Assembly (NCBI GenBank): GCA_023212695.1 | Contig: JALCCG010000144.1 | Coordinates: 1 to 55,933, forward strand | DNA: 55,933 nucleotides | Reading direction: 5' to 3' | From: Sporisorium sorghi | Lineage: Eukaryota > Basidiomycota > Ustilaginomycetes > Ustilaginales > Ustilaginaceae | The notes under the pieces: model-generated | Database searches by the model: none | Seen by the model: the letters and a program-made list of their open reading frames with translations, nothing else | What the model was told of the DNA's origin: nothing | Part shown: positions 10,194 to 20,327 of the stretch, one piece after another | How the letters are laid out: each line of letters opens with the position of its first letter | Position numbering within the stretch: position 1 is the first letter of the stretch | Translations under genes and position numbers: made by a program

Positions 10194-11706
10194 TTTTCGC
10201 CGAGTGTTGCTCTTGCTAGCCAAAGTGTGTCGAGGCGTAGACGGATGTGCCGACGACGTGGACGTGGCGAAGAAGGAGTTGTGTGAGGTGGTGTGGTGGA
10301 TCAAGGACGACGCCGCAGACAGATGGCGGGCGCGCCGATGTGAAGCAGCCCAGCAAGCGAGCCGATATCGCTTTTGCCCCCTTCGACGGTTCAAAATTGG
10401 ATCGATCGGACTTCCCGGTGGTGGTGGAAGAGCGAGCGCTTGTGATCGAGATGAGGTGGCTTGAAGTCAAGAAAGGGCCGCTAGTTGGAGGGAGGCGAGA
10501 AACGTGGATGCTGCGCAGTGACCGCAAGGCAAGCACGTCGGAAACCTCGACACAGAGCAAGTTCAAGCTCCGCGTTCAAAAGTTTAAAGCGGCTAAACTG
10601 CGTTTGTCCAAGCTATCGCTCCTCCTGCTCGTCGAAACAAAGGGCAGCCAGCGGGTGGCAGGCCTTCTGCTCGGTCCTCTGCTTTGCGTGCGGGGCCTCT
10701 TTCACTATACGCTAGAACATTGCCTTACGAATGGATCCCAGCACGAGCTATCGCGACACGACGAAGGCAAGGCAGGTGACACGCCCTCCTTCCTGACTCA
10801 CGGGGTTCGGCAACGACACCACAAGCTGAATCCGCACCCTCGGATCGCCCTATCCGGCACGACGTCTTGGCGCAGACATTTTAGCTTTTGATCCGTTGTG
10901 GGCGATGCTGCAAACACCGCCTCTTCAGCCACCCCACTTCGTTCCATGCAGGAGCGTTCTACGCCATCCCACCGTGCATCGCTCCCACACCCAGACCGCA
11001 GAGCCAGTGGCGATGCAGAGACTGTCGAGCCGTCGGTCGATATCGCAGCCTCGGTTGCAGGCTCGGGATTTTTTTTTTTTTTTGAGAAATTTGGATTGGG
11101 CAACACGCCCCAGGGCACCACAACCCGTCCCCTTGTTTTTTTTGTTNNNNNNNNNNNNNNNNNNNNNNNNNNNNNNNNNNNNNNNNNNNNNNNNNNNNNN
11201 NNNNNNNNNNNNNNNNNNNNNNNNNNNNNNNNNNNNNNNNNNNNATTTTTTTTTTTTTTTGAGAAATTTGGATTGGGCAACACGCCCCAGGGCACCACAA
11301 CCCGTCCCCTTGTTTTTTTTGTTTTGTTTTGTTTTGTTTTTTTTTTTGTTTTTTTTTTTTCGTTGACCCCGAACTCTCTCGATTGTTGAGCAGCTGATAC
11401 GCGATTCGGTCATCAGGCATACAGTGGCAGCTGCGCACGCGCTCTAACACATGCACAAATGCCGTCCGCCATCACATGTCCATACGTCGATCGTGTCCCA
11501 CTGCTTCTCGCCATGCGCAAGTGCCCTGCTCACATCGTACTCAACTCACCAGCACACACCTTCTGTAACGCATACATCTCGAGGAGAAACAATGAAGGAT
11601 AAAATTTCATTCACATTCTAACAACAGAACGAGAGACGCCGCCAAAACAAACGACCCTCCTCCCAAGTGAACAAGGCGCGCACATGTAGAAAGAATCAAA
11701 ACAGGT
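10194..11706. other. Intergenic region with assembly gap
   Basis: Lies between the DUF2985 start and the 3' end of the complex I gene. No gene is supported. It contains T-rich homopolymers, a run of Ns (11147-11244) and a duplicated flank described separately. Frames that cross the Ns are meaningless. Confidence 0.6.
11068..11323. other. Assembly gap with duplicated 79-nt flanks
   Basis: 98 Ns (11147-11244) separate two identical 79-nt sequences, 11068-11146 and 11245-11323. Each starts with A plus fifteen T and ends in T-runs. The same contig end was apparently written twice, so the true locus probably has one copy and no gap. Confidence 0.9.
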
Positions 11707-13971
11707 TTAGTTGAAAGCAGCCAACGTCGCCTTGCCATCCACCTGGTCCATCGGCAGACCGTCGACAAACGCCGCCGTGCACTTGGCCATGGTCGGTGAC
11801 GCGCGCGAAATCGGGTCCGTCTGGTAAAAGTTCGAAATCGGTCTCAATAGCGGCGTGCCCGACACCTTCTCCTTGGCCAGCTTGGCCAGCTTGGCCAGCT
11901 CCTCCACCGCCAGTGGCGCCGACACCGTCGACGGCTCCGCCACCTCGTAGCGCACCAGCGTGGGCGAGATCTCAAACATGCGGTCGCGCACATCCAAGAT
12001 GTCGTTGTACGGCACCGTCGCGCCCACCACCTCGGACAGCGCACGCACAATCTTCCAGTCCTCGCGCGCCGCTCCCGGTGGCGGCACCGCCGCACGCGTC
12101 ACCTGCGTTCGGCCCTCGGTGTTGACGTACGTCGTCGCCTTCTCCGTGTATGCAGAGCCGGGCAAGCACACGTCGGCAAACTGCGCACCAACGTCACCGT
12201 GGTGGCCCTGGTAGACAACAAACGCATCACGCGGGATGCTCTCGGGCGTAATATCGTCGGCGTTGAGCAGGTAGATGAACTTGGGCGTCGTCTTGGACGC
12301 CGCAGCAGAGGGCACAAAGCCCACGTCGAGCGCACCCGTGCGCGATGCCTGTCGCTGCAGCACGTTGTAGCCGTTCCACTCGTTCGTGAGCAGCTTGCCC
12401 TTGTTCGCCTTGACCAGCTCAGCAAGGTTGCCCAGGATCGCCTTGCCGTCCGGGTGCTCGGCCACAGCGCTTCCCACCACGATCATGGGCTTCTTGGCCT
12501 GCTGCAACTTCTTGGCGAACGCACCCTTGCCCGCGAGCAGCTCCTGCACCGCCTTGGCATCCGTGCCGACGTGGTCGTACTCGTAGGTGAGGTCCACCTT
12601 CTCGCCAATCAGACCGACGTCGAGCTCGCGGTGCAGGTACGCCTTGCGGATGCGCGTGTTGACGATGGCGGCCTCGTGACGCGGGTTGGTGCCGACGAGC
12701 AGCAGCACGTCGGCCTCCTCGATACCGGGGATGGTGGTGTTGAACGTGTAGTTGGATCGGAAGTCGGCGCCGTAGATGGGAGCCTGGTCACCGTTGATCT
12801 GGTCCGTGGCCAAGTTGTCCGAGCCGAGCTTGTTGATGAGGTCCTTGAGCACCACCATCGACTCGACATCAGCAAGCGAACCGGCGACCGCCTTGATCTC
12901 GTCGCCCTTGGCACCGGACGAGGCGAGACCCTCGGCAATCGTGGCAAGTGCCTCGGGCCACGAGGCGGGCACGAAGCGGTCACCCTGCTTGATGAGCGGG
13001 GTGGTGAGACGCTGATACTTGAGACCGTCGTTGGCGAATCGCGTCTTGTCGTTGATCCACTCCTCGTTGACGTCGTCGTTGGTCCTGGGCAGGATTCGCA
13101 TCACCTGCACACCGCGCGAGTCGACGCGGATGTTGGATCCGACGGCATCCAGCACATCGACGGACTCGGTCTTCTTGAGCTCCCAGGGACGCGCGTGGAA
13201 GGCGTAGGGCTTGGAGGTGAGCGCGCCGACGGGGCACAGGTCGATGATGTTGCCGGACATTTCCGAGTTCATGGTCTTCTCAATGTAGGTGCCGATCTGG
13301 AGGTCGTTGCCACGGCCGGTGGTGCCCATGTCCTGGACACCGGCCACGTCGTTGGCGTATCGAACACATCGGGTGCACTGAATGCAACGCGTCATGACGG
13401 TCTTGACGAGAGGGCCGAGGTTCTTGTCTTCGACGGCACGCTTGCCCTTGATCTCGTGGAAACGCGAACGGTCGGAACCGTAGCGCATCGACTGGTCCTG
13501 AAGATCGCACTCTCCACCCCAATCGCAAATGGGGCAATCCAATGGGTGGTTGGCGAGCAGGAACTCCATGACACCTTCACGAGCCTTGGCGACGAGGGGC
13601 GTGTCGGTGAAGATCTGTTGGCCGGGCATGGCGGGGAAGGCACACGAGGCAAGCGGCTTGGGTGCACCCTTGGACTCGACGAGGCACATACGGCAGTTAC
13701 CGGCGACCATGAGACGCTCGTGGTAGCAAAAACGCGGGATTTGCGCACCAGCCTTTTCACAGGCCTGAATGAGCGCGGTGCCCTGCTCGACCTCGATCTC
13801 CTTGCCGTTGATGGTGAGCTTGACCATCTTGGGCGGAGCAGGTGCGGGGGTAGCCTGACGACGCGAAGCAGAGGTGGCGAAGGAAGCCGAAGTGGCAGGA
13901 ACGCGAGCAGACACGCCGCCACGAGGGGCGAGACGCACGGCCGAGCTGGAGGCGGCCAAGGAGCGCAGCAT
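11707..13971 (-). CDS. NDUFS1: NADH:ubiquinone oxidoreductase 75-kDa subunit (complex I)
   Basis: The 754-aa iron-sulfur subunit of the complex I peripheral arm in the mitochondrial matrix, which passes electrons from NADH/FMN toward ubiquinone. The start at 13971 (MLRSLAASSSAVRLAPRGG) gives a typical Arg/Ser/Ala mitochondrial presequence; the open frame upstream has only a TTG. After it come the [2Fe-2S] ferredoxin-like region (CEKAG..CYHE..CRMC..C), the C-P-x-C-D-x-G-G-E-C-D-L-Q cluster motif at about residues 146-157, and the C-I-Q-C-T-R-C-V-R cluster motif near 200. A molybdopterin-oxidoreductase-like domain fills the rest. Residue 151, between the [4Fe-4S] cysteines, is Trp where Gln is usual. 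Single exon, length normal for the family. A 675-aa open frame on the opposite strand is a shadow. Confidence 0.97.
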   Translation of the reverse strand: MLRSLAASSSAVRLAPRGGVSARVPATSASFATSASRRQATPAPAPPKMVKLTINGKEIEVEQGTALIQACEKAGAQIPRFCYHERLMVAGNCRMCLVESKGAPKPLASCAFPAMPGQQIFTDTPLVAKAREGVMEFLLANHPLDCPICDWGGECDLQDQSMRYGSDRSRFHEIKGKRAVEDKNLGPLVKTVMTRCIQCTRCVRYANDVAGVQDMGTTGRGNDLQIGTYIEKTMNSEMSGNIIDLCPVGALTSKPYAFHARPWELKKTESVDVLDAVGSNIRVDSRGVQVMRILPRTNDDVNEEWINDKTRFANDGLKYQRLTTPLIKQGDRFVPASWPEALATIAEGLASSGAKGDEIKAVAGSLADVESMVVLKDLINKLGSDNLATDQINGDQAPIYGADFRSNYTFNTTIPGIEEADVLLLVGTNPRHEAAIVNTRIRKAYLHRELDVGLIGEKVDLTYEYDHVGTDAKAVQELLAGKGAFAKKLQQAKKPMIVVGSAVAEHPDGKAILGNLAELVKANKGKLLTNEWNGYNVLQRQASRTGALDVGFVPSAAASKTTPKFIYLLNADDITPESIPRDAFVVYQGHHGDVGAQFADVCLPGSAYTEKATTYVNTEGRTQVTRAAVPPPGAAREDWKIVRALSEVVGATVPYNDILDVRDRMFEISPTLVRYEVAEPSTVSAPLAVEELAKLAKLAKEKVSGTPLLRPISNFYQTDPISRASPTMAKCTAAFVDGLPMDQVDGKATLAAFN

Positions 13972-14754
13972 TGTGGATGGTGGCAATGTGAATCTAGATG
14001 TGCCGTGTGTAGTTGCGATAATTCGAAGTCGAGGTCGAGGTCGAAGCTGCTATTCGGAATGTCGCACCGTGCAAATACAGCGTCGTTGGGATGCGTCCCG
14101 CCTGATGTGACTGTCAGGCGTGTTGTGATGGATAGGAGGGTGGCGAGGGAGGAGAAAGGTGATGGTGATGAAGAAGCGTCGTTGTCGACGAGATGGATCG
14201 CGCGCCAAATCCGACACACTGACTAATTTCAAGCGAGAGAGTGAGTGTGCGATCGCAGATCAGCCAAAAGCAGCTTCAGCTTCAACGGAACCGACGAGCG
14301 CCTACCAAACGGCAGCTCTCTGATTGGGCAAAGAAAGAGACCACAAGGCTCGTTGGAATTTCTGCCTGAAAATCGTCGAGGAAAATTGGCAGGTGCGCAG
14401 CCTGTCTGTGAATTCAGTTCCAGACCAAAAAAGACAGGCTGAGCTGCCTTGAAGTTGTGATCCCGCTTCGATGATGAGAAAATTGCCGTGAGAATGTGGG
14501 TCTTCTAGGCGTAACAACCGGAATCGGGAGCAAAAAATTCGAGATCGCCTCACACCGTTCACAAGATCTTCGATTCTAGATCTGAGACGCCTTTCTCTTT
14601 CTCACTTTGCAAGTTGCTCTCATCCGAGCTTGACGGTCACACACGGGAATGATATGAGCAGATGTGGATTTGCAATCAAACCTGAACGGCTAACAACATC
14701 ATACCGAGTCTCTTTTTCAAGATCTAGGTGCTTTTTCTTTCTTCTGTCGAGGCA
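13972..14754. other. NDUFS1 promoter region
   Basis: Lies between the NDUFS1 start and the newly placed last exon of AHA1, both on the minus strand. No gene is seen. Confidence 0.55.
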
Positions 14755-15836
14755 TCACAGAATCGTTCCGAGACTGCACGGCAAGAGAGCAAGCAAAAGC
14801 GGGGACATCAAACAGGTCAGTACGCTGATCGAATGGAAACCTCCGTTGTGCATCACAAAGCTGCTACTTACCCCATCGACTTGAGACCGCGAATGTAGTA
14901 CGTCTCGAGGTTCTTCTCGACCACCTCTTCATCTCCAGAGGGCGCACCGCTGAGCACCAGCTCGAGCTTGGTCGAGTCGCCGCCCTCGGTCAGGTTGACA
15001 GCGAGCGTACCGTAGTGTCCCTCGGGGAACTGCGGCGTGCGCCACTTTTGAATGAGCTGCTTGGGTGCATCGACGCTCACCACCTTGCCCGTCACGTTGC
15101 CGCCGAACAGCGCAAACTCGGCATCTGCCTTGGCCTCGAACTGTGCCGGTGCTCGCGTCCACATGGGGATGCGTGATGGGTTGGTCAGGAGGTCCCACAG
15201 GTCCGCGATGCTGATGGCGAGCTCGCTCGAGACGCGCACATCGCTCGAGCTGGTCGACACGCTCGCTTTCGAGGCTTTCGGTGCGGCAGAAGCGGAGGCG
15301 GTGGTGGCGGCGGCTGTGGTGGCGGCGGCGGCTGCAGCGACGGGAGTGGCAGCACCCGAGGTGGAAGCCGGGCTGTCGTGACCGAGGTCCTTGGCGTGTG
15401 CATCGATGAGGTTCTGGCGGAAGGCGTGGAAGACAGGGCGAAGTAAGGGCGCGAGCTCCTTGCGCACGGCATCGTACAGCTGGTCCGCCTCTGCTGACGA
15501 CTTTGTCGACATCTCGGTCTCGAATCGGTACTCGTCGCCTTCGTCCTCGATCTCGTGGCTCACTTCCGGGAAAGTGATGGTGCCGTTGGCCTCGGTGCCA
15601 TCGTCCGAAGCGCCCGTCCAGGCGTAGGTGATGGCGCAGTCGTAGATGGTGATGAGCTTGCCCTTGCGGTTGCCAAGCTCGACGTCGCCCTCGAACGACG
15701 AGAGACGCTCCACCTTGACGTGTCCGCTCTTGCCCACCGTGACCGACTTGCCCACGGTGGCCTCGGTGATGTGGTTCTTGGCCCAGGGCGTGCAGCCCTT
15801 GGTCTTCCAGTGGTAGTGCTTGTTCCAGGTCGACAT
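14755..15836 (-). CDS. AHA1: Aha1, activator of Hsp90 ATPase (spliced)
   Basis: A cytosolic Hsp90 co-chaperone that stimulates ATP hydrolysis. Start at 15836 (MSTWNKHYHW, the family N-terminus). An Aha1 N-terminal domain covers about residues 1-155, an Ala/Thr/Ser linker 160-190, and an AHSA1-type C-terminal domain (SIADLWDLLTNPSRIPMWTRAP) runs from about 200 to the end. The continuous frame stops after RGLKSMG, exactly at a GTAAGT donor. I place an intron at 14774-14871 (98 nt), with a CTGAC branch site and an acceptor ending in GTGCAG. The last exon, 14755-14773, is 19 nt and adds LGTIL before TGA, giving 327 aa. That restores the hydrophobic tail usual at Aha1 C-termini (compare GFGTVL-type endings). 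The first exon is 14872-15836. Family assignment is certain; the splice is strongly supported by sequence but not by transcripts. Confidence 0.93.
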
Positions 15837-17803
15837 GTTGTGAAAAGCCAAAAGAGGTGGGTGAGAAGGTAGAAGTGTGAAGGGTTGAATGGATGATTGC
15901 TGCTCAGCATGGATCAGGCCTTCAAAGAGTGCGAGCCACGAGCGGCTGCTCGAGGTGGAGTTGCAGTTGGTTCATGCAGCTCGCCGCTCTCTTCTTGCTT
16001 CCTTCAGAAATTGCTGGAAGCATGTTACGCCTGAGCACCCTCTCTCTCGCACGAGACACTATCGTACGAGAGGATATCGTGCTCCGCCACCTCGCGGACC
16101 CCCTTTGTAAGCGAGGCTTGCCTCCGTAATCTTTCCTCACGAATATGATCATCTCGTTACTAGTTACTCGTGCCATACCGAACTAGCGTAACAATGGCCG
16201 GCTCTTCAGTCGTGCCATCGCCCGTGCCAGGGTAGGATTGCGCTCCGGCGCGTCAAAGTGCAACGAATGTACAAGGAGCACTCGCAGTGATACAGCGAAA
16301 GATGAACGACACGGCAAGGGCGTCGTCACGCGGCGCTGCTCTCAGCCTTGTATTGTAGTTGCTAACTGAGCACCAATTGTGGCTGTGACGAAGCAGTCCT
16401 TTGGTCCCATTCGGCCTGATGCCGATCTGACTCATACGTGAACTGCGGGCGGTTCGCGCTCTTGTTAAGCCACTCTTCGCATGAACGAATGTGTGGAACA
16501 CTGCTGGTTGGTACGTAAGGGCCACGAGACCAGTCCCTCGGACTTGTCGGTCTCCACAGTCTCAGTTGCTTGGCGATCGACTCACTGTTTCGCCGCCTAG
16601 CTGCGCATGATCTCTTGCTTCTCTCCTTCCTCGCCACCACAGCCTTGCTTTCGATCCTCTCTCTCACTATCCAGGAATTCGGATTTGTCGTTCGCCTCGA
16701 GCACCTCAGCCCTCACTTCCTTCGGAATAGCAGCGGCAGCAGCAACAGCACGAGCGAGGAGGTGACGTGGCCCAATCCCATGAAAGCTTCTACGCTCTGA
16801 TCTTGCGCGCCTGATTCGCGCCCACGACATGCGCGATGAGGTCGAGACGCTCCTCCAATAGCGTCGCGTCTTTCCCTCAATGTGGCTGCTGCTCAGCTCC
16901 AATCACCTTCGCCTCCTCGCCATCCAAAGCTCTCTGGTATCTGTCAGCTCGACGGTGACCCAGCACCTCGACGCTCAGCGTAGATCAAAAGGCTGTGAAA
17001 GCACCTCATCGAGGTGGGGGTAGAGTATGAAAGACACAGGAGCCCTTCCTGGACTGGTGCGACCTGTCTCTCGCTGCTTTCGCCTCGCCTCGATCGATGC
17101 CGTACTTGCCACTACTCCGAGACCCGACTCGAGGCCCTTCCTATCCGCTGGTCCCCGGTCGTGAGGAGGGGCATGGGACCTGACCGGTGTTCTTCCTCCT
17201 CCGCACATCCACAGCCATGGCGCAAGGGTCCGATCGTCGTGGATCCAAGCTGAAAGAGCTGCCGCTGTAGCGCAACAGGAACAGTCAAAAGGTGACGGTC
17301 TTACTGCGTCGCCCAAGAGAGCATTCATGCCAAGAAGCTCTAAAGTCCGAGCCAGAGCTCGCTGCCGACCTGCCTCGATCTTTGTCCTACCTTTGTCGTT
17401 TGCCACCGACTGATCTACTGCGCTGCGCTGGTGAAAAGGCAGAGGAGCAAGCGGATGGAATCCATCCACGCCGAGATGGCGGCTAGATCTATAAAAAGCC
17501 GGATCTCCTCTTGCTCCTAGCGGTCTGACGATGACCCGTCACCCTCACCCTCATCCCTCCGCCTGACTTCGGCTCGTCCTTCTACGGTGTTGCTGCACAT
17601 TCGACCTTTCAGAAACTCAAATACAAGCACACGTCTCCAGTAGTCGGAACAGCCACACAAACTCGCACGACCTCTTCGACGATAGCAGTACTTTCAAAAG
17701 CTCGATCTCGATCGACTCTACCTTGATTACTGGTAGCAACGCCCAACTCTCCAAACATAGCACAATACTGCGCGGCTGAAGAAAAGGTCGCAGCGCTGTC
17801 AGC
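15837..17803. other. Divergent promoter region AHA1 / bZIP gene
   Basis: About 2 kb with no supported gene. It holds a 10-bp imperfect hairpin (16044-16053 with 16063-16072, loop of 9) and, toward the bZIP gene, a TATA-like element followed by a C/T-rich leader. Short frames on both strands have no recognisable domain. Confidence 0.55.
17490..17497 (+). promoter_or_regulatory. Candidate TATA box of the bZIP gene
   Basis: TATAAAAA lies 307 nt upstream of the ATG at 17804, followed by a C/T-rich stretch resembling a transcription start region. Position and sequence fit a TATA element, but the start site is unmapped. Confidence 0.4.
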
Positions 17804-19465
17804 ATGGCGACATCCAGTGCATCCGAGTTTCCGTCCGAGCACTCGAGCTCGACCAAGGTCGACTCCGACGACACGAGCGCAAGCCACAGCTTTGGAACTG
17901 GTGCTTCGGAGATCAGGAGCGAGGACGGTGATGCGGCGCCTTTTTCGCAAGATGGTCCTCCTCGTCTTTTCGAAGACCTGCACGGAGCTCCATGCTTCGA
18001 CCCCGACTCGATGACCTCCAACGCTCGAGCCAGTCGAATGTTCCGCGAGCGGCGCAAGGAACGTGAAAGGGTCCTGCGAGAGACGGTCGCTGAGCTCGCC
18101 GAGCGCAACGCAGCTCTCGAGGCCTTGCTGTTGCGGCATGGAATTGTCCCTCCGCACTCGACTACTCTACGGAACGAGCTCAGCCTTCACAGATCGCAGC
18201 GGCTCGGCGGTCCGCCCATCCACATACCTGGATTGACGCCGATGAGGCCGGCGTCGATCCCGTCCATCACCGAGCCAGGCAGCCACCATGGCAGTGCTTC
18301 GAATGCTGCGCCGAGGACTCGAGGTGTCGATCAGCCTTGGTCGGCTCCACCCCACTTCGAAAGCTTCTCCTCCAGCGCTTCCTTGCCGCCCAATCTCAAT
18401 GATCATCAGCCAGGGGTTGGGAGGAATCATCTACCGGCGTCACTTCAAGGTCGCCATTCGTCCTTCTTGACTTCACCTTCACAAGCTCTTGGCGAGTTGC
18501 TGCACATACACGCCGAGGCAACTAGCCCCGTCAATGTCGCTAGCATGCGCGGACTGCGGCCCACAACCCATCTCGAAGGGGTTCATAATGTCGACTGGCA
18601 CCAGCGCAGCATGCACTTGCCCCCGGGAGTCGTCTTGCCGGACAGCGCTGCTTTGCCGCTTGGTCGGCAGCTACCCCTCCCTGCCACTCCAGATTTGATC
18701 TCTGCAACACATCGGGCTCCCTTTGCACCACCGCAGCACATACCTCACGCACCGTCGATGAGCGGGACCAGCAACACGACGATGGGTCATTCACGAACTC
18801 CCTCGGATTCTGCCCTGATGGCGAGGATGCCTACGCTCACTCCCGCCGAGCGACGAGTGATTTCTGCCAGGAGCGGGCCCTTCTCGCATCAGCAGCTTGT
18901 GGTACCTACGCACACGTTTGGCTTGCACGATGGGGACCCCTTCACCACGTCGCCACTCCAACAACAGTTGCCGACACCTCAGCTAGGGTTCCACTTGCCG
19001 CGTATGCAGCCTCAACATGACGATGCACGCGCGTTCCCGACGGGCCTCGGCGTCTGCGTCCCTCCTGAGCACGGCGCTGCCGCGATCGACTCGAACCTCT
19101 CAAGACAGCGACCTATCCCATCAACACAGCTGCACGATCTTGGCCATGGCTTCCCACACCCGGTACCCGGTCGCATCCCGCCTCGGTTGCGCTTTCCGCC
19201 ACTTTCGAGTCAGAGCCGCTCGAGCTCGGACACGGAGCGCGTCTCGGAAACGGAGCGGTTCTTCGTTGCGCACAGAGTCGACGAGGGCGGATACGAGGAC
19301 GATGAGGGCAAAGACGCCGACATGCACAAGTGGTCCGAGCCGCAAAGCCTGCCTGTACCGCGAAGCTGGGATGCTGGTCATGACGCCGAGCAGCATGCAC
19401 GATCCCTCGGGTGCACCAGCAGCAACGCGCCCAAGCCTAGGTGGACAAAGGGCGACAGCATCTGA
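17804..19465 (+). CDS. bZIP transcription factor
   Basis: A 553-aa probable DNA-binding regulator. The basic region has the bZIP spacing Asn73-x7-Arg81 (NARASRMFR, then ERRKERERV), and a leucine heptad follows at Leu91, Leu98 and Leu105, with His at 112. The zipper is therefore short, about three heptads. The basic region resembles the fungal Met4/Cys-3/Zip1 class (N-x-x-A-S-x-x-F-R), which regulates sulfur or metal metabolism, but that subgroup and any target are inference. The N-terminal 70 residues are Ser/Asp/Glu-rich (possible activation region). The long C-terminal part is Pro/His/Ser-rich and disordered, with no second domain. The ATG at 17804 is the first in frame. It is divergent from AHA1 and converges on the NIP30 gene. 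Confidence 0.82.
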   Translation: MATSSASEFPSEHSSSTKVDSDDTSASHSFGTGASEIRSEDGDAAPFSQDGPPRLFEDLHGAPCFDPDSMTSNARASRMFRERRKERERVLRETVAELAERNAALEALLLRHGIVPPHSTTLRNELSLHRSQRLGGPPIHIPGLTPMRPASIPSITEPGSHHGSASNAAPRTRGVDQPWSAPPHFESFSSSASLPPNLNDHQPGVGRNHLPASLQGRHSSFLTSPSQALGELLHIHAEATSPVNVASMRGLRPTTHLEGVHNVDWHQRSMHLPPGVVLPDSAALPLGRQLPLPATPDLISATHRAPFAPPQHIPHAPSMSGTSNTTMGHSRTPSDSALMARMPTLTPAERRVISARSGPFSHQQLVVPTHTFGLHDGDPFTTSPLQQQLPTPQLGFHLPRMQPQHDDARAFPTGLGVCVPPEHGAAAIDSNLSRQRPIPSTQLHDLGHGFPHPVPGRIPPRLRFPPLSSQSRSSSDTERVSETERFFVAHRVDEGGYEDDEGKDADMHKWSEPQSLPVPRSWDAGHDAEQHARSLGCTSSNAPKPRWTKGDSI

Positions 19466-19739
19466 CTGCTTGTTCACATTGCATTTTCATAGCCTGAGCT
19501 GAGTTAGCTCCGAGCCTCGCCGCTTTCCTTCTGACATACACGATCCGGGAGAAGCCTCTCTACACGACCATACACGAGCAGGAAGGGTTGTTGGTAGCGC
19601 GCTGGTTCGGGAAATGTTTCACGATTTTGACGATGTGAGTTGCACTCTTGCACGGAGCGCCTTTTGGACAGCGGGCGAGCGGGGGTATGATTGTTTGTGG
19701 TTGTGCTGTTGTGCTGTGAAGGTGTGAGAGACGATTCGG

Positions 19740-20327
19740 TCACGTCGCCTTCGAGTCGGGGTCGTTTGCTTTGCCCGCTGTCGGTGCGTCACTTGGAGCG
19801 GCTGGTGGGGTCGTCGTCGAGCTGTGGGCAGGTTTCTTCTTGACCACGCCGAGCAGGGCCGACGAAGTCGCTTTCCGCTTCTTCTTCGCACCCGTTCCCG
19901 CTGCTGTCCCTGCACTCGCACCACCTTGAGCCTTCTCCTTTCCCACCTCACCCGCCAGCCCCTCCTTACCCTCCTTACCCTCCCTGCCCTCCCTCACACC
20001 CACCTTCGCCGCCTTCGCCGCCCTAAACGCCTGCAACTCCTCTCTCTCCCTGCGCTCCTTCTCCCTGCGCTCCTCCCTCCTCCCCTGCTCGACCTGCGCC
20101 AAAAACTCGGACTCGCCCTCGTCGATGCCCCGGAACTGGTTGGACAGCTTGTACTTCTCGTCCAGCGCGGCGTCTTTCGCGTCCTTGTGCGCCTGTAGCC
20201 GCTTGAACAGCGAGCGCGGGTCGTAGTCTTCGGTGGAAGCGGAGGTGCTGGAGGAAGAGCGCGCTGCGTCGAGCTCGGATTGCGAGACGAAGCGCGAGCT
20301 CACGCTTGGCTTGGGCAGCCCCGACAT
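19740..20327 (-). CDS. NIP30/FAM192A (PSME3IP1)-type nuclear protein
   Basis: A 195-aa protein from the ATG at 20327 (MSGLPKPSVSSRFVSQSEL). The conserved N-terminal NIP30 region is clear: RFVSQSELD, then YDPRSLFKRLQAHKDAKDAALDEKY, then NQFRGIDEGESEFL, followed by a long charged helix rich in Arg and Glu. The C-terminal half is Lys/Gly/Ala-rich with a KKKRK basic cluster that could be a nuclear localisation signal. In animals this protein binds the PA28-gamma proteasome activator and influences its nuclear partners. Whether that holds in a fungus is unknown, so only the domain is claimed. The longer open frame to 20672 has no family similarity upstream of this Met. Confidence 0.78.
   Translation of the reverse strand: MSGLPKPSVSSRFVSQSELDAARSSSSTSASTEDYDPRSLFKRLQAHKDAKDAALDEKYKLSNQFRGIDEGESEFLAQVEQGRREERREKERREREELQAFRAAKAAKVGVREGREGKEGKEGLAGEVGKEKAQGGASAGTAAGTGAKKKRKATSSALLGVVKKKPAHSSTTTPPAAPSDAPTAGKANDPDSKAT

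Noticed and set aside
10796..11456. Several frames crossing the first N gap
   Set aside because: They consist of unknown residues, poly-Phe or poly-Lys from homopolymers, and a duplicated flank.
12199..14226. 675-codon open frame antisense to NDUFS1
   Set aside because: Composition follows the GC-rich third positions of the real gene on the other strand; no domain, and NDUFS1 is certain.
15990..16020. Possible heat-shock element upstream of AHA1
   Set aside because: TTC and GAA triplets are present but their spacing does not fit the 5-nt periodic consensus.
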